Below, in pieces: positions 19,207 through 32,700 of a stretch of 64,000 nt of DNA. Below the pieces are notes generated by a model. It made no database searches, had not been told where the DNA came from, and saw nothing but the letters and a program-made list of their open reading frames with translations. Position 1 is the first letter of the stretch. Each line of letters starts with the position of its first letter. This DNA comes from Mesostigma viride (taxonomy: Eukaryota > Streptophyta > Mesostigmatophyceae > Mesostigmatales > Mesostigmataceae), in contig RPFO01000175.1 of NCBI GenBank assembly GCA_009746045.1, forward strand, positions 5,603,414 through 5,667,413, given 5' to 3'. Made by a program: the position numbers and the translations under genes.

Positions 19207-19775
19207 CCAAATCATACGCATGCGCCCTATTAACCCCTTCACATGTCCCATTCACACATTCACACCGTTGTGTGACTAACTTAATTAGGGATTTGCTGAT
19301 ACTCATTTCCCATTTCACATCTCTGGTCTAAGAATAAAAAATATGCCCACTTACCCGAAAAAAAAATCATACGCATCGAACGCATCATCATGTATTGCCC
19401 CGGCAGCTACAGCATGAGTACACATAGTGTAAAACAAGCAACCGCGCTGAGCCAGTGTTAGTCTCATCAACATGGTGAGGCATGCCGACGCACCGCCATG
19501 CATCGTTCTGACACATACGGGGTGCATCGTGAGACGTGCACAGGCACGCCTGTGCTGGCTGTCTCAAACATGCACAGAGCCACGCAAACGCGCCGCCACG
19601 CATCGATCTGGCTGGTATAGTGTGGCTGACTAGCACGGAGTGTCATTTTTATCGGCATAGGGAGCACCACGTGCTGGTGTTGGTGTTGGTGTTGGATGCA
19701 TCATGTGTTGGTGTTGGTGTGGGGATGCATCATGTGTTGGTGTGGGATACCGTTGGTCAGCAAAGGCGTGAGACG

Positions 19776-22700
19776 TCAAGCCTGTGCTGGCCGTCTCACT
19801 CGTTTGACATGCAGAGGAGTGTGAACACGCACCGTCACGCACTGCTCCGGTAGCTGCGCCGCCTTGAGCGCGTTGGCGGTCGGGCAGATGCTCAGGCAGC
19901 CGACCAGCAGCGCCTGGTCCAGGTGGCGCTCTGTGGCGGGCACGCCGAACTTGAACTGGAGGCGATGCACCGGAAATGCACCGGAAATGCACGGGAAATG
20001 CACAGGAGATGCACAGGAAATGCAAAGGAAAGGAGGACACTGATATACCGATAGACCAATATTTTTCCAGTAATAACCAACGAGTGTACAACCATGGCTC
20101 CCCTCTCAAAGTGACCCCGTCAAGCAACAAGCCGGACCACACGTAGAAAAAACTTACAATAGAAGACGGCACTACTGTTCTGGTATGCACTTTAAATTTT
20201 TTATTTGATTGCCTTTGTGGGGAATATTATTTGCGCTAGCGATGCATGAAGTCTGTGTCCATGCCTGCGTTGTGTTGAGTCTATGTGGTGTTGTGCTGTG
20301 CTGTGCTGTGATGTGTTGTGTTGTGTTGTGTTGTGTTGTGTTGTGTTGTGTTGTGTTGTGTTGTGTTGTGTTGTGTTGTGTTGTGTTGTGTTGTGTTGTG
20401 TTGTGTTGTGTTGTGTTGTGCTGTGTTGTGTTGTGTGTGTTGTGTTGTGTCGTGCTGTGCTGTGTTGTGTTGCGTTGTGTTGTCCTGTGCTCTGCTGTGC
20501 TGTGCCGTGCCGCCTACACTGCACCGGGCCACACCTGGCAGCTGTAGTCCTGATAGTTGGGCTCCATCTGCAGGGGGATGCCCATGCCTTCCGTGATGAA
20601 CCTCTGCAAAGGCAACGGCGTGCGCATCCATTCCCGCGCACGGGCACGGGCAACACGGCAGCGGGTGGTCGTACAAAAGTATTTCAGCAATCGGATCATC
20701 ATAAAGGGCTGCGAAGCGAACAGAATCATGTGCCAAACCACTTGGCCAAGCCTATCCAGGTACCTACTGAACCATCTGCCTAGATACCTTCACTAGGGCA
20801 TGCAATAGTACCACTATTGCGCGCAATAGTACCCGGAAAACCTACAACATTGAATCGTATCCGTCCGGCGTGCATTAGTACGAATATGGAACGCAATAGT
20901 ACGAATATGGCACGAATTAGTTTTAGTGAGACACGCAATATTAACACGATGGCACACATTAGTACTACACATGGGACGCTACAGTATCAGCACGACACAC
21001 AGGAGTGCAACGATGGCCTGCGAGAGGAACGGTCCGGCACGCAGCGTGGGGGGTTGTGGTGTGGGACATGCAGGAGTGTGACGATGGCCCGCACCTGCGT
21101 GGGGAACTTGCAGGTGTGCACGCACACGCCCGCGCAGCCGCTCTGCTCCAGGTAACGGCACTTCTCGACCTTGAGACCCGACCGCAGCTTGCCACCTGGC
21201 GTGTCGATCTCGTTCACCTCGCACTTGCCCATCAGCCACGTGCACGTCCACTTGGTTACCCAGGCTGGGGGTTGAAACACCCGGCCCAGGGATGCAAGAA
21301 AGAAGGCGCAGTTGACGGCCCGAAAGCAAGGGAGAATGAGACATCAGGACAGCATGGCAGAAACTGTGCTAATATTAGAGGCTTAACCATGGCAGCTGAT
21401 TGGCAGCAAATATTGTAGGCCGTACAGTAATGTGGCAGTGCTGAAGCGCAGGCCATGCTACTCTGGATGCGCATGCCACTTTGCAGGCATCTGAGCCGGT
21501 GTTTGCTAGCAGCCATGCTGTGTCACCATTCCAGGTATGACAGGGGTGACAGGGGGGTGACAGGGTTTGGGGCCCTCTGGAACAAGTTGGGCGCGGCATC
21601 CACAACAATAAAAAAAAAGCCCCCCTCCTACAAGCGACATAGATGCGAGCAAAAACAAACCTGAACAGATAATCTCGAGAGAACTGTTTGGAATGTGCTG
21701 TTTGGAATGACCCTAGAACATGGGGCAATGGGCGAGCGCGGCGAACAGCATGCCAATAACAAGGAACAAATCATTGTGATGGCAAGATGACAAGACAGGG
21801 ATGAGAGCAGGCACGTTCTTTACGGTCATGGAAGCACACATCCACCGTGGAGGCTGTCTGTCTAAAACAAGCCCTGGGGTAACCCTCACGCAGCCTAGGG
21901 AAACAAGGTTGAAATGATGGATAAGAAGTTAACGACTCATGGTTGTATAGGGACCAGGAGACGGATCAAATAGGCAGCGTGATAGGCAGCCAGTATGGCA
22001 ACCAAGCAAAAAGAAAAAAAAACACAGAAAAATCAACGAAAAAGGAACTTCAGCTTAAAGCACAAAGTGACCGCTGTCGCACGCACCTGTCATGATGGCC
22101 GCCAGCTTCCCGTCAGCGATGGGGAGGAACATCTTGCGGAAGAGGGGGAGCAGCCAGGGTGGGAACAGGGCGTAGAGGATGCGGACCTGCGGACACGGCA
22201 GTACGATGGCCATTGGCCGGTTGCCATGGCCATTTGCCGGTTGTGATGGCGATTGGCCGGTTTTGATGGCACCACAGCGACAGCCATCGTGGTCGACAGA
22301 AAAAGCAAAGCAAGTCAGTCCCTTCCACGGTATCAGTGATACGTTTCAAGACAGGCCAGCAAATGCTCGGCTCGCCACCGCATCATCCCCCTCCAACCGA
22401 AGGAAGAGAGGGTAGAAGCCCCCATCACCCAACCAAGCAAGACATGGGATTGAAGTCAGTTTTTCTCAACAATGAAATCAAGCCACAAGCCAGCGAATGC
22501 TCACCGCGGCATCCTCCGACTCCTCCCGGCTGCTGTGGGAGCTGAGCAGTTTGCGAGCAATGTCCATCAGGCCCGCGTAGCCCGGCAGCGCCGAGTCCTG
22601 GCCTAGTTCCTGGCAGCCGGCATGCAGGCGCAGGTGATAGCCGGCGCAGATGGCACACATGCACAGGCAGCCACCATATTGGACAGCCCAAAACAGGCAG

Positions 22701-24311
22701 CACCAATGCCGGTGAGGCCAGTGCGGGCAATGGCGACACAGGTGAGAGCGACAGGGAGGAAAGCCAACAAGGGCAGGTCGATCAGAGGGCAGCAAGGGTA
22801 GCTAGATCAAAAGTTAAGGTGGGTAGATAAACAAAAAGCTAGCGAGGGTAGATAGATCAGAAGGCAGCAAAGGTAGACGGATGAGTCGGCCATGACGAGC
22901 CCATAACCATTATACTACACTACTGCACCTCCTTATCAGCCACCCAAGTCTCAAAGCAGGGAATTTTCCTGTACAGCACGACCTGTGGAGCACAGGACTG
23001 GCTGAAGAGGGTCAAGGAAGTGCTTGCAAGGTTCACTCTCCTCCCATGCATGGGCCTGGCCCACTTGCACATCTTTGTGGGTCAGAAGGCTTGAATTTCG
23101 TTGGTTCCAGCTACCAAGTGGCAGCCTGCACTGTCTTCAAGGTCCATCGAGCTTACGGCGAGTGCACAGCGTTGGGTGCCTATCCCGGGGTAGGGTGCGT
23201 GGAATCCAGGGGTGACTGCAGTGTCTTGTTTGAACAGGATCGGTGGCAGTGAGCTGCCACGTACATAGATGTTGGTTAGGGGGCATGAACCATGGTCGGT
23301 GACAAAATGCCAACCAGATATTACAAGTTGGCCTACGACAACAGAATTAATGGATGGAATGGCAACAATTAACTTAGATGCCACTTGTAAACAGTACCCA
23401 GATCACGTCGCAAGAAGGCTATCTTCCACTCGGGGAAATTCAGAAGCTAATTATCCCATGCCGTTCAATGATAGTTGTTGGACGTAAACCCGACGTGCAC
23501 CCACGATAGCAGGAACGTCTAACGCTGGGTTCAATAAACCACTTGTTCAGTTCACGGCAGGCTTACGCCAGTTAGGTAGACACGCCCAGCGAAAACAGAG
23601 ATTGGCATATTGTGAGCGCGGTGGCTGGGGGTGGTAGGTGCTTCAGGCTCAGGTGACTCGCGCAGCCAACTAAACTCGTGCAGCCAAGGTCATGGGCGTT
23701 ACCTTAGCCATGGCCATGCGAAATCGGGTCATTAGCGCAATGTCAAACTTTGTAAACTTGAATTCGTCCTCTTGGGGAGCAGGTGCGAGCTGTAGCCACC
23801 GACATACCGATGCGGGAATGTTGACAACAACAACACAGTCATAAGAAATAGAATGCATGTGCCGAATTTATGCAAAGCGTTAAGCTACGCAATTAGGCTT
23901 TGAATTTGCATGGCCCCTCGGGGAAATCAAAATGCAAAATTTTACCGGTGCAGGAGTAGGAACAAGAGTGGCTCTGCATGGTGTCAAGGGTTGCCGCTTC
24001 GCATTCAAGCTGGGCTTCCCCTCACAATTGCCCAAACGGTGTCGCCGGGGTCCGTTTAATAGCCGACCCTGTCTAACCTCCCGTCCCCCAGACGCGGCAT
24101 GCCTAGGAGGTAAACTGCACGTCGCAACCTGGGACGCAGTCATTGCGGGCGAAGCGATCATATTTACGCAGGTGTTCGTCCTGCTCAAGCAGTTCATCGC
24201 CATCGCCAGCAGGTTTGCAAGCGAATCGGTAGGGTTGTGAATGATAGCAGAGCCGGATAACAAAATAATGTATCGCGATTCGCGCTCTCCAATCGTGATT
24301 CGTGGCACCAT
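19776..24311 (-). CDS. D27-like beta-carotene isomerase family protein, seven exons
   Basis: Exons 24311(or 24203)-23946, 23789-23703, 22609-22505, 22186-22087, 21264-21095, 20603-20535 and 19955-19776 join in phase. The product is 322 residues from the 24203 Met or 358 from 24311. The first exon is rich in Ser, Thr, Ala and Arg and poor in acids, which suggests a plastid transit peptide. The body follows the D27 family (C-terminal domain formerly DUF4033): FTKFDIALMTRFRMAMAK, LGQDSALPGYAGLMDIARKL, VRILYALFPPWLLPLFRK, KLAAIMTAWVTKW, CTWLMGKCEVNEID, VEKCRYLEQSGCAGVCVHTC, GMGIPLQMEPNYQDYSCQ, FKFGVPATERHLD. DWARF27 interconverts all-trans and 9-cis beta-carotene in plastids for strigolactone synthesis; D27-like paralogues do so more broadly. 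The Y-x-GLM start and WLMG block look closer to D27-like paralogues than to D27 itself. The terminal residues after PEQCVT run to the first stop and could hide one more junction. Confidence 0.9.
20283..20515. repeat. (TTGTG)n pentanucleotide microsatellite
   Basis: About 40 units, degrading to TGCTG-type units at both ends, inside the last D27-like intron. It ends 20 bp from the exon edge at 20535, close to the donor on the transcribed strand. Confidence 0.95.
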
Positions 24312-25057
24312 GCCTCGCTTTTTTACTTGTCACAGCTTTCTTACTTCTCTCCATAGTCACGGGCTCACACGGCGAACACTGGGAAAAAAACTTCCGCTTT
24401 TTCCGTATTTTTAATGATAACTTTCAATATAATTATCAAATTATTTGATAACTTTTTCAACCAGCACGGCGCGGTTTTCGCCCTGCAGGCGACGGTACAG
24501 TGCTGTGACCTCATACGCCTGGTGGGCGTATGTTGTGAACGTTGTGACGTTGTGACTTGTGACAACCCGGAGCAGCGTAGCAACCGTACATGTCTCTACA
24601 CTCATTCACGCCTGAAGTTGGGTACGAGGGGTCCTACGGGTCAACTTAAGGCGTGAAACCAACTTAAGCCAACCCAACTTAAGGCGTGAATGCCTGTACT
24701 ACTGTCAGTACATGCCCAGCGCAAGCAGCTGCAGCCATCGCCATAACTCGAGACACAGCTGAACGCGAGCGATAACGCGAGCAATTTTTTTTCTGGGCAT
24801 CAGTGACAAGATATCAGCATGGAAAATAAGCATGAATGAACAGGGGCCAATTTCCCAGCAAACAACAAGCACAGTAGGCCAGGCCTCAATGGTCTGGCGT
24901 ATAACGCTGCAAACGGGCGGGCGCTACTCGGACCGAGAAGGGTGTAGATGCTGAAGTAAGCCGCAGTGTTGGCAATATTTGGGGTACATAAACTGCAGCG
25001 GTTCCTTTCCTACGAAGTCATCACATACAATAATCATTTGCTAGCCAGATAGCCAAA
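24312..25057. promoter_or_regulatory. Divergent intergenic region, D27-like / Crooked neck
   Basis: About 750 bp lies between the two start codons and must hold both promoters. It carries the fold-back element at 24603-24692, so an insertion has landed in a shared promoter region. Confidence 0.45.
24603..24692. mobile_element. Small fold-back element with CATTCACGCC termini
   Basis: 24603-24623 (CATTCACGCCTGAAGTTGGG) is the inverse of 24672-24692 (ends CTTAAGGCGTGAATG). Internal AACTTAAGGCGTGAAACC and CAACTTAAGCCAACCC add further inverted units. A relative at 58636-58697, in a penicillin-binding-protein intron, has the same CATTCAC/GTGAATG ends. Confidence 0.6.
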
Positions 25058-26683
25058 ATGGCAGATCCCATCAGCTTCCTCCACAAGAGGGATACGGAGG
25101 TTAAACTCCCGAGGCCCACTCGTGTGAAGAACAAGACGCCAGCGCCTACGCAGATTACTGCAGAGCAGATTCTGCGAGAAGCTCGGGAACGAATCGATGA
25201 CGAGGTCCGACCCCCCCGACAAAAGATCACAGATGCCGACGAGCTGGCCGAGTACCAGCTCCGCAAGCGAACGGTATGCAGCGTAAACGGCCCGATTTTG
25301 TCGGTTCCGTTCACGTGTAAGACCTTCATTGTCTTTGGCACAGCGTTATTGATCTTTCTTCGTAGTTCTTTACTCGAAACTGTCGAAGCTTATTTTTGTT
25401 AAGTGCTCATGGCATTATGGTATAGCCAGGCAAAGGCTTGCGCGTCGTAGTTGTGAAGCGGCATGAGCGTAGTTGTCAAGCGGCATGAGCAGACTGTTGG
25501 TTGAGCGGAATATCGTTGAGGGTGGCCCCCTGCTGTTGCCAACATTGTCGTGTCGAAGCCAATTGCATGTTCCTGCCATTACAAGTCCAGAAACACAAGG
25601 ATCATTGTCGAGGCCTTCCTTCCCAACTCAAGCATCCCTGTATAAAACCAACACCGGGTTGTGGGTATATCATTACTATCATTATCGTTATTACTATTAC
25701 TATTGCTATGATTGTTGTTGTTGTTATTATTGTTATTATTGCTCCCAGGGGGTTGAGAATCCGGCACGCTTTACTTCCACAATAGCTCATTCCCAGTGGA
25801 CCTTCCGCCATTATGTGGTCAATATGGGGATATGTGGATGTATCTGCCCCCCCTCTACCCGGTGTGCCCTCACTTCAATTCTTCCCCACAACTTCTCACG
25901 AATACGTCACCAACACATGGGTGCATGCATCTCTCGAGAATTTTCAGAACCCGGTGCGCTCCCACTCTCGGCATTGTACCCAACCCTGCGGGATGTGTTG
26001 CCCATTTGTGCATGTATACTGCCCACATTTTGCCCGCACGGGTCTATCCATTATGTGTCAGGATGGGTCTATCCTGCATGGGTCTATCTAGCAGGGTCGG
26101 AATCCAACCTGTTTTTCTTTTTAGAGACTACATGCGCTAACAGAAGCTTGAGAACTGGGTGCACTCCGATTTTTCTTCACAACCCCTCACGAATACACAA
26201 CCAATGGTTGTGTGGGTGTGTTATATCTGTTCGCAACAGTTTGAGGACTTGGTGCACCGTCATTTCGATTCCTCTTTAAACGCCCTCACAAATACATGAC
26301 CAATGTATGGGTGTCTATGTCTCCGCAGGAGTTTGAGAACCTGGTGCGCCGCTCCCGCTGGAACCTGCGCCTGTGGACCAAGTACGCGACCTGGGAGGAG
26401 AGCCAGCGCGACTTTGTGCGCGCGCGCTCCGTGTGGGAGCGCGCGCTGGAGGTTGACTACCGCAACGTCACGCTGTGGCTCAAGTACGCCGAGATGGAGA
26501 TGAAGCACCGCAACGTGAACCACGCGCGCAACATCTGGGACCGCGCCGTCACGCTGCTCCCCCGCTGCGACCAGTTCTGGTACAAGTACATCCACATGGA
26601 GGAGATGCTGGGCAACGTGCCAGGGGCGCGCCAGGTGGGTGGCTGGGTGGGGGATGCGCTGTGTGTGTGCGTGCGTGCGTGCA

Positions 26684-26714
<31 letters not shown>

Positions 26715-26719
26715 ATGCA

Positions 26720-26786
<67 letters not shown>

Positions 26787-29700
26787 ATGCATGCGGACGG
26801 GCAGGCGGGCGGGTGCGTCGGGGGTTGTGGGGGGGCATGGGGGCGTGCGGGGGGGGCCATGTGGGGGACCGTGCATAATCGAGCTTCTGTATAAATTTTC
26901 AATATAGCTAGAATGATTCGTTCTCGTCACCGCACGGTCGTGTCCCTACTCCCCATCACATCTGCAGGTCTTTCAGTGCTAGCGCTGCATGGCGTGGGAG
27001 TCTATGTATCTAGCAAACAACACCTTGCTTCTTTTTGTGGGGAAGGCGCACGACTTCCGACGTCACCGTAACATCTTTCACCTTTCCCGCAGGCCTGTGA
27101 GTGGACCTCGCGGACGAGACCTCACTTTCTGCTGGGACTCCCTCATGCCACCCCCCCCCCCCGATTGTCCATAATTCTCGTGTTTCCCTGCAGGTGTTTG
27201 AGCGCTGGATGGCTTGGGAGCCCGACCATGCAGGCTGGATGGCGTACATCCGCATGGAGCTGCGCTACAATGAGGTATCCCGCGCGCGCGCTCTCTTTGA
27301 GCGCTACGTGCAGTGCCACCCGAGCGTGAAGGCCTGGATCAAGTACGCAAAGTTCGAGACCAAGCTGGGCGAGGTCGAGGCGGCACGCGCGTGCTACGAG
27401 CGGTCGGTCCGCGAGCTGGGGGAGGACGGGCACACCGAGGAGCTGTTTGTCCACTTTTGCGAGTTTGAGGAGAAGTGCCGCGAGGTGGAGCGCGCGCGGG
27501 TCATCTACAAGTACGCCCTGGACCACTTGCCCAAGGTGGGGGTGCAGTGAATGAATATGTACACAAAACATGAGTCTCCGTCGTATGAGAATTTATTTAT
27601 CTGGGTCAGCCACTAGGAGTGTGGCGATGGTATGTGAGTGGTAGGCGAGCTAGGTGGCCGAAGGGCGGGTGCATGTACAGGCTTAGTCAGATATCCAACA
27701 CATATCCAACAGATATCCAACAGATATCCAACAGATATCCAACAGATATCCAACAGATATCCAACACATATCCAACACATATCCAACAGATATCCAACAG
27801 ATATCCAACAGATATCCAACAGATATCCAACAGATATCCAACAGACATCCAACAGATATCCAACACATATCCAACAGATATCCAACAGATATCCAACAGA
27901 TATCCAACAGATATCCAACAGATATCCAACAGATATCCAACAGATATCCAACAGATATCCAACAGATATCCAACAGACATCCAACAGATATCCAACAAAT
28001 ATCCATCAGGCAGGCTGGCTTGGCTTGGTTGTGCTTTCCAGCAAAATTGATGTTAAGGTGGATAGACAGACCCACACGCTTTTTGATCCGTTTGCATCAT
28101 GCCAACCCAACCCCCCGGTGGTCCCCTCTCCCTTAGGAGCGTGCGCTCGGCCCCATGTGCCCTCGTGCGCATGGCGCCACGCCTCATGCATGCCCCTGTA
28201 CACGGAACCGCCGGAACATCATCGCGTGCTGGCCTCCTGACGCACCCTTGTCATGAGGGCTGCGGCAGGACGGGTCGCCCGCGCGCATGCAGATAGCCGT
28301 GCTGATGGGTCGGCACCAGCTGGGCCCGTGAGACGCCACGGTTCACAAACATGCGCACATTTCTCGCCCTATTGTTCTTCTCGCCCAGTTGTTTTACTTA
28401 CGAGAAGCATTTTCCCTTACAAGTAGCCTCTCCCCTGGTGGCCCGGGGCTCTTGGGGCGAACTATCCATAGGCAGCTGGATTTCTCTGTGTTGGTTTATT
28501 TGGGGGTTCGGGCAAGCTCTGTGCGGATACCTGGGATTGCTGTGGGTATTTTGTTGCCGATGTGTGGATGCAGTGTGTCGATTTTCGCAGTGGCTGCTGT
28601 GGCTGCTGTAAGCAAGGCTGCTGTTTGCATGTTTTGTGTCAAGTTCAATGCCTGCTGGAAGCTTGGCCCCGTTCACCATCAATTGTGTTAACACGCACAC
28701 ACACACACGGGCCATCGGACATCGAGTGCACCAGGCAGACCGCTCTGCTCTTTCCATGTTTTGAATGTTCTGGCGTGTGTTTCTGGTCACATCTTACGTT
28801 ACGTTTCTCAAGCCGCTCCCGCCTGCTTGTGCATCATCGTGCCTTCATGCCCTGGCTGTCTGCTGTCTGTCCCCTAATTTCTTGCTAGTAGTAAAGAAAA
28901 AGGCGGCATCTGCCTTTCTGCGTGCCCCGCTTCTGACCCGCTCCAAGCCTCCCACCCCTCCATCTATCATGCGGCCACCATTTCTTGGACAGAACTTTGT
29001 TTCTCACCGTGCCGACGTCTCCCCCCCATACACTACCAGTTGATATGGTCCCTCATGTCACTTGTCCACGATGCCGCCACCTGTCACGATGCACCGCAGG
29101 GCTCGGCGGAGGAGCTGTACAAGCGCTTTGTCGCGTTCGAGAAGCAGCATGGCGACCGCGAGGGGATCGAGGACGTGGTCATCAGCAAGCGGCGCTTCCA
29201 GTACGAGGAGGAGATCAAGAAGAATTCCAGCAACTATGATGTCTGGTTCGACTACGTACGGCTGGAGGAGAACCACGGGACCAAGGACAAGGTGGGCGCT
29301 GTGGAGGGCAAGGTGGGCGCTGTGGAGGGCAAGGTGGGCGCTGTGGAGGACAAGGTGGGCGCTGTGGAGGGCAAGGTGGGCGCTGTGGAGGACAAGGTGG
29401 GCGCTGTGGAGGGCAAGGTGGGCGTACTGAGACCAAGGACAAGCTGGCCGGCAATAGGACCAAGGACATGTATTTGTGAATAGCGTGCAAGGACAAGGTG
29501 GTAGGACCAAGGACATGTATTTGTGAATAGCGTGCAAGGACAAGGTGGTAGGACCAAGGACATGTATTTGTGAATAGCGTGCAAGGACAAGGTGGTAGGA
29601 CCAAGGACATGTATTTGTGAATAGCGTGCAAGGACAAGGTGGTAGGATCAAGGACATGTATTTGTGAATAGCGTGCAAGGACAAGGTGGTAGGATCAAGG

Positions 29701-32700
29701 ACATGTATTTGTGAATAGCGTGCAAGGACAAGGTGGTAGGATCAAGGACATGTATTTGTGAATAGCGTGCAAGGACAAGGTGGTAGGACCAAGGACATGT
29801 ATTTGTGAATAGCGTGCAAGGACAATGTGGTAGGACCAAGGACATGTATTTGTGAATAGCGTGCAAGGACAAGGTGGTAGGATCAAGGACATGTATTTGT
29901 GAATAGCGTGCAAGGACAAGGTGGTAGGATCAAGGACATGTATTTGTGAATAGCGTGCAAGGACAAGGTGGTAGGATCAAGCACATGTATTTGTGAATAG
30001 CGTGCAAGGACAAGGTGGTAGGATCAAGGACATGTATTTGTGAATAGCGTGCAAGGACAAGGTGGTAGGATCAAGGACATGTATTTGTGAATAGCGTGCA
30101 AGGACAAGGTGGTAGGATCAAGGACATGTATTTGTGAATAGCGTGCAAGGACAAGGTGGTAAGACCAAGGACATGTATTTGTGAATAGCGTGCAAGGACA
30201 AGGTGGTAGGACCAAGGACATGTATTTGTGAATAGCGTGCAAGGACAAGGTGGTAGGATCAAGGACATGTATTTGTGAATAGCGTGCAAGGACAAGGTGG
30301 TAGGATCAAGCACATGTATTTGTGAATAGCGTGCAAGGACAAGGTGGTAGGATCAAGGACATGTATTTGTGAATAGCGTGCAAGGACAAGGTGGTAGGAT
30401 CAAGGACATGTATTTGTGAATAGCGTGCAAGGACAAGGTGGTAGGATCAAGGACATGTATTTGTGAATAGCGTGCAAGGACAAGGTGGTAGGACCAAGGA
30501 CATGTATTTGTGAATAGCGTGCAAGGACAAGGTGGTAGGATCAAGGACATGTATTTGTGAATAGCGTGCAAGGACAAGGTGGTAGGATCAAGGACATGTA
30601 TTTGTGAATAGCGTGCAAGGACAAGGTGGTAGGATCAAGGACATGTATTTGTGAATAGCGTGCAAGGACAAGGTGGTAGGACCAAGGACATGTATTTGTG
30701 AATAGCGTGCAAGGACAAGGTGGTAGGACCAAGGACATGTATTTGTGAATAGCGTGCAAGGACAAGGTGGTAGGATCAAGGACACTGGTCTTGTGCTGTC
30801 AACCTCAGGACAAGGTGGGTGTCAATGGGGGCAAGGACCAGGGTTTTGTATCAAGAAGGGCAAGGTGGTCTTGTGCTGTCAACCTCAGGACAAGGTGGGT
30901 GTCAATGGGGGCAAGGACCAGGGTTTTGTATCAAGAAGGGCAAGGTGGTCTTGTGCTGTCAACCTCAGGACAAGGTGGGTGTCAATGGGGGCAAGGACCA
31001 GGGTTTTGTATCAAGAAGGGCAAGGTGGTCTTGTGCCGTCAACCTCAGGACAAGGTGGGTGTGAATGGGGGCAAGGACCAGGGTTTTGTATCAAGAAGGG
31101 CAAGGTGGTCTTGTGCCGTCAACCTCAGGACAAGGTGGGTGTGAATGGGGGCAAGGACAAGATAGGTAGTGATAAAGTGCAAGGTGCTCCGACCAAGGAC
31201 AAAGTGGGTGGCGACAAGGGTGTGGGAAAAAGAAAAGGAGAGCAGAGCCACAAAGGCCAAGTGGGTGCCAAACCATGGTAACGAGGGCAAGGTCGACGTC
31301 GGTGCGGATAGCACCAAGGACAAACTGGGTGGAAGAACGACCCAGGGCGAGGGGTGACACGAAGCGTAGAAGAAGGTAGTTGTGAAAAGCTTTTTGCACG
31401 GCGCCCTGCTTTCGTTGTTCCATCACGTTGAATAATTTTCATTGTGTCTTCTGGCCAAGAAACACGTTTGCAAAAGAGGCGTCTGGGTGCGCAGCTGAGA
31501 TGGTCATCTGTAGGCAGTTTGCCAAGTTTCTGTTAGCCCGCGTCGTGTAATGAGAATGGTAAAATTCTCTGGAGTTCTGGATGGGCTGTCAGGCCATGCC
31601 TCCTGCAGGGTTGCAGAACTGTTTCATTGGTTGGTCAGGTTTGTTTCATGACGGGGTCTCCTTTACTAGCTTTCCAGTACAGTACAGCCCTCTGGCATCC
31701 GTGAATCACCTGCTCACAGCACCCCTGCATTACCTGTAAGGTCTCATTTCTGCGGTCGCCTTTGTCCTGTTCCCCTCGTTTTTTTTCCCAGCTGCCCCTG
31801 GCACTCTGATACGGCAGCGTGTTTTCCCCCCGTTGCCCTGCCATGGGCTCGTAACTCATTCCCCTTATGATTTGGCTGTGCTTGGTCACGTCCCAACGGA
31901 GGCACCTGTCTCGTCATTGCATCCATGTCTGCCCGCTGCCCCTCCCCCTTCACTGCAGCGCCTCAGTCTTCCTCTTCACTGCATGTGGCCCCCCATCAAC
32001 TGCACTGCACCTTTGTCTCCTCAAATTTTCGCCCCTCATGTGTCATTTTCTCCCTTTATTGCATCGTCTCTCCTCCCTTTGTTGCACCACCCCTCCCCCT
32101 CACATTGACCCGCATCACGTGCAGGTGCGCGAGGTGTACGAGCGCGCAATCGCCAACGTGCCGCCCGCCAGTGAGAAGTGGTTCTGGCAGCGCTACATCT
32201 ATTTATGGATCAACTACGCGCTCTTTGAGGAGCTGGACGCGCAGGACGTGGAGCGCGCGCGGGAGGTATACACGTGAGTAGTGTGGTGGGAGTTATGCTG
32301 GCATAGTTTGCGTGCTGGAGGTGTATGTGAGTTGATTGTATCGGTTATGTTTTTTAAATGCTGGCATTACTAAAGGTTGGCACGCGGGAGGTGCACTCGT
32401 GAGTGAGCAAGACAAATACTAAGATTTACATAATGCTGGTACCCGCAACATAAACGGAAACGCGCACACATGCACAGATGCACCAACCACCCCCTAGCGA
32501 ACCGTTGCATTGCCAACCCCACCAACCCCACCCACCCACCCACCCACCCACCCTGCCCCCACCCCATTCCCCACCCCTACCCCGAATCTTTATCTCCGCC
32601 CCCCCCACCGCCCGCAGCGAGTGCCTCAAGCTCATCCCCCACGCGTCCTTCTCCTTCTCCAAGATCTGGCTGCTGGCCGCCAAGTTTGAGCTGCGGCAGA

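Noticed and set aside
27613..28075. Long frames reading [11 protein letters not shown] or [10 protein letters not shown] repeats
   Set aside because: Products of the 11-bp minisatellite, open in all frames because 11 is not divisible by three and the unit lacks stops.
29464..30780. Regular 47-bp repeats resembling a CRISPR array
   Set aside because: The whole 47-bp unit repeats with no variable spacers, it lies in an intron of a eukaryotic gene, and its core derives from the exon 4 donor. It is a minisatellite.
29648..30785. Minus-strand frames of about 74 residues with [19 protein letters not shown]
   Set aside because: They are translations of the 47-bp minisatellite.
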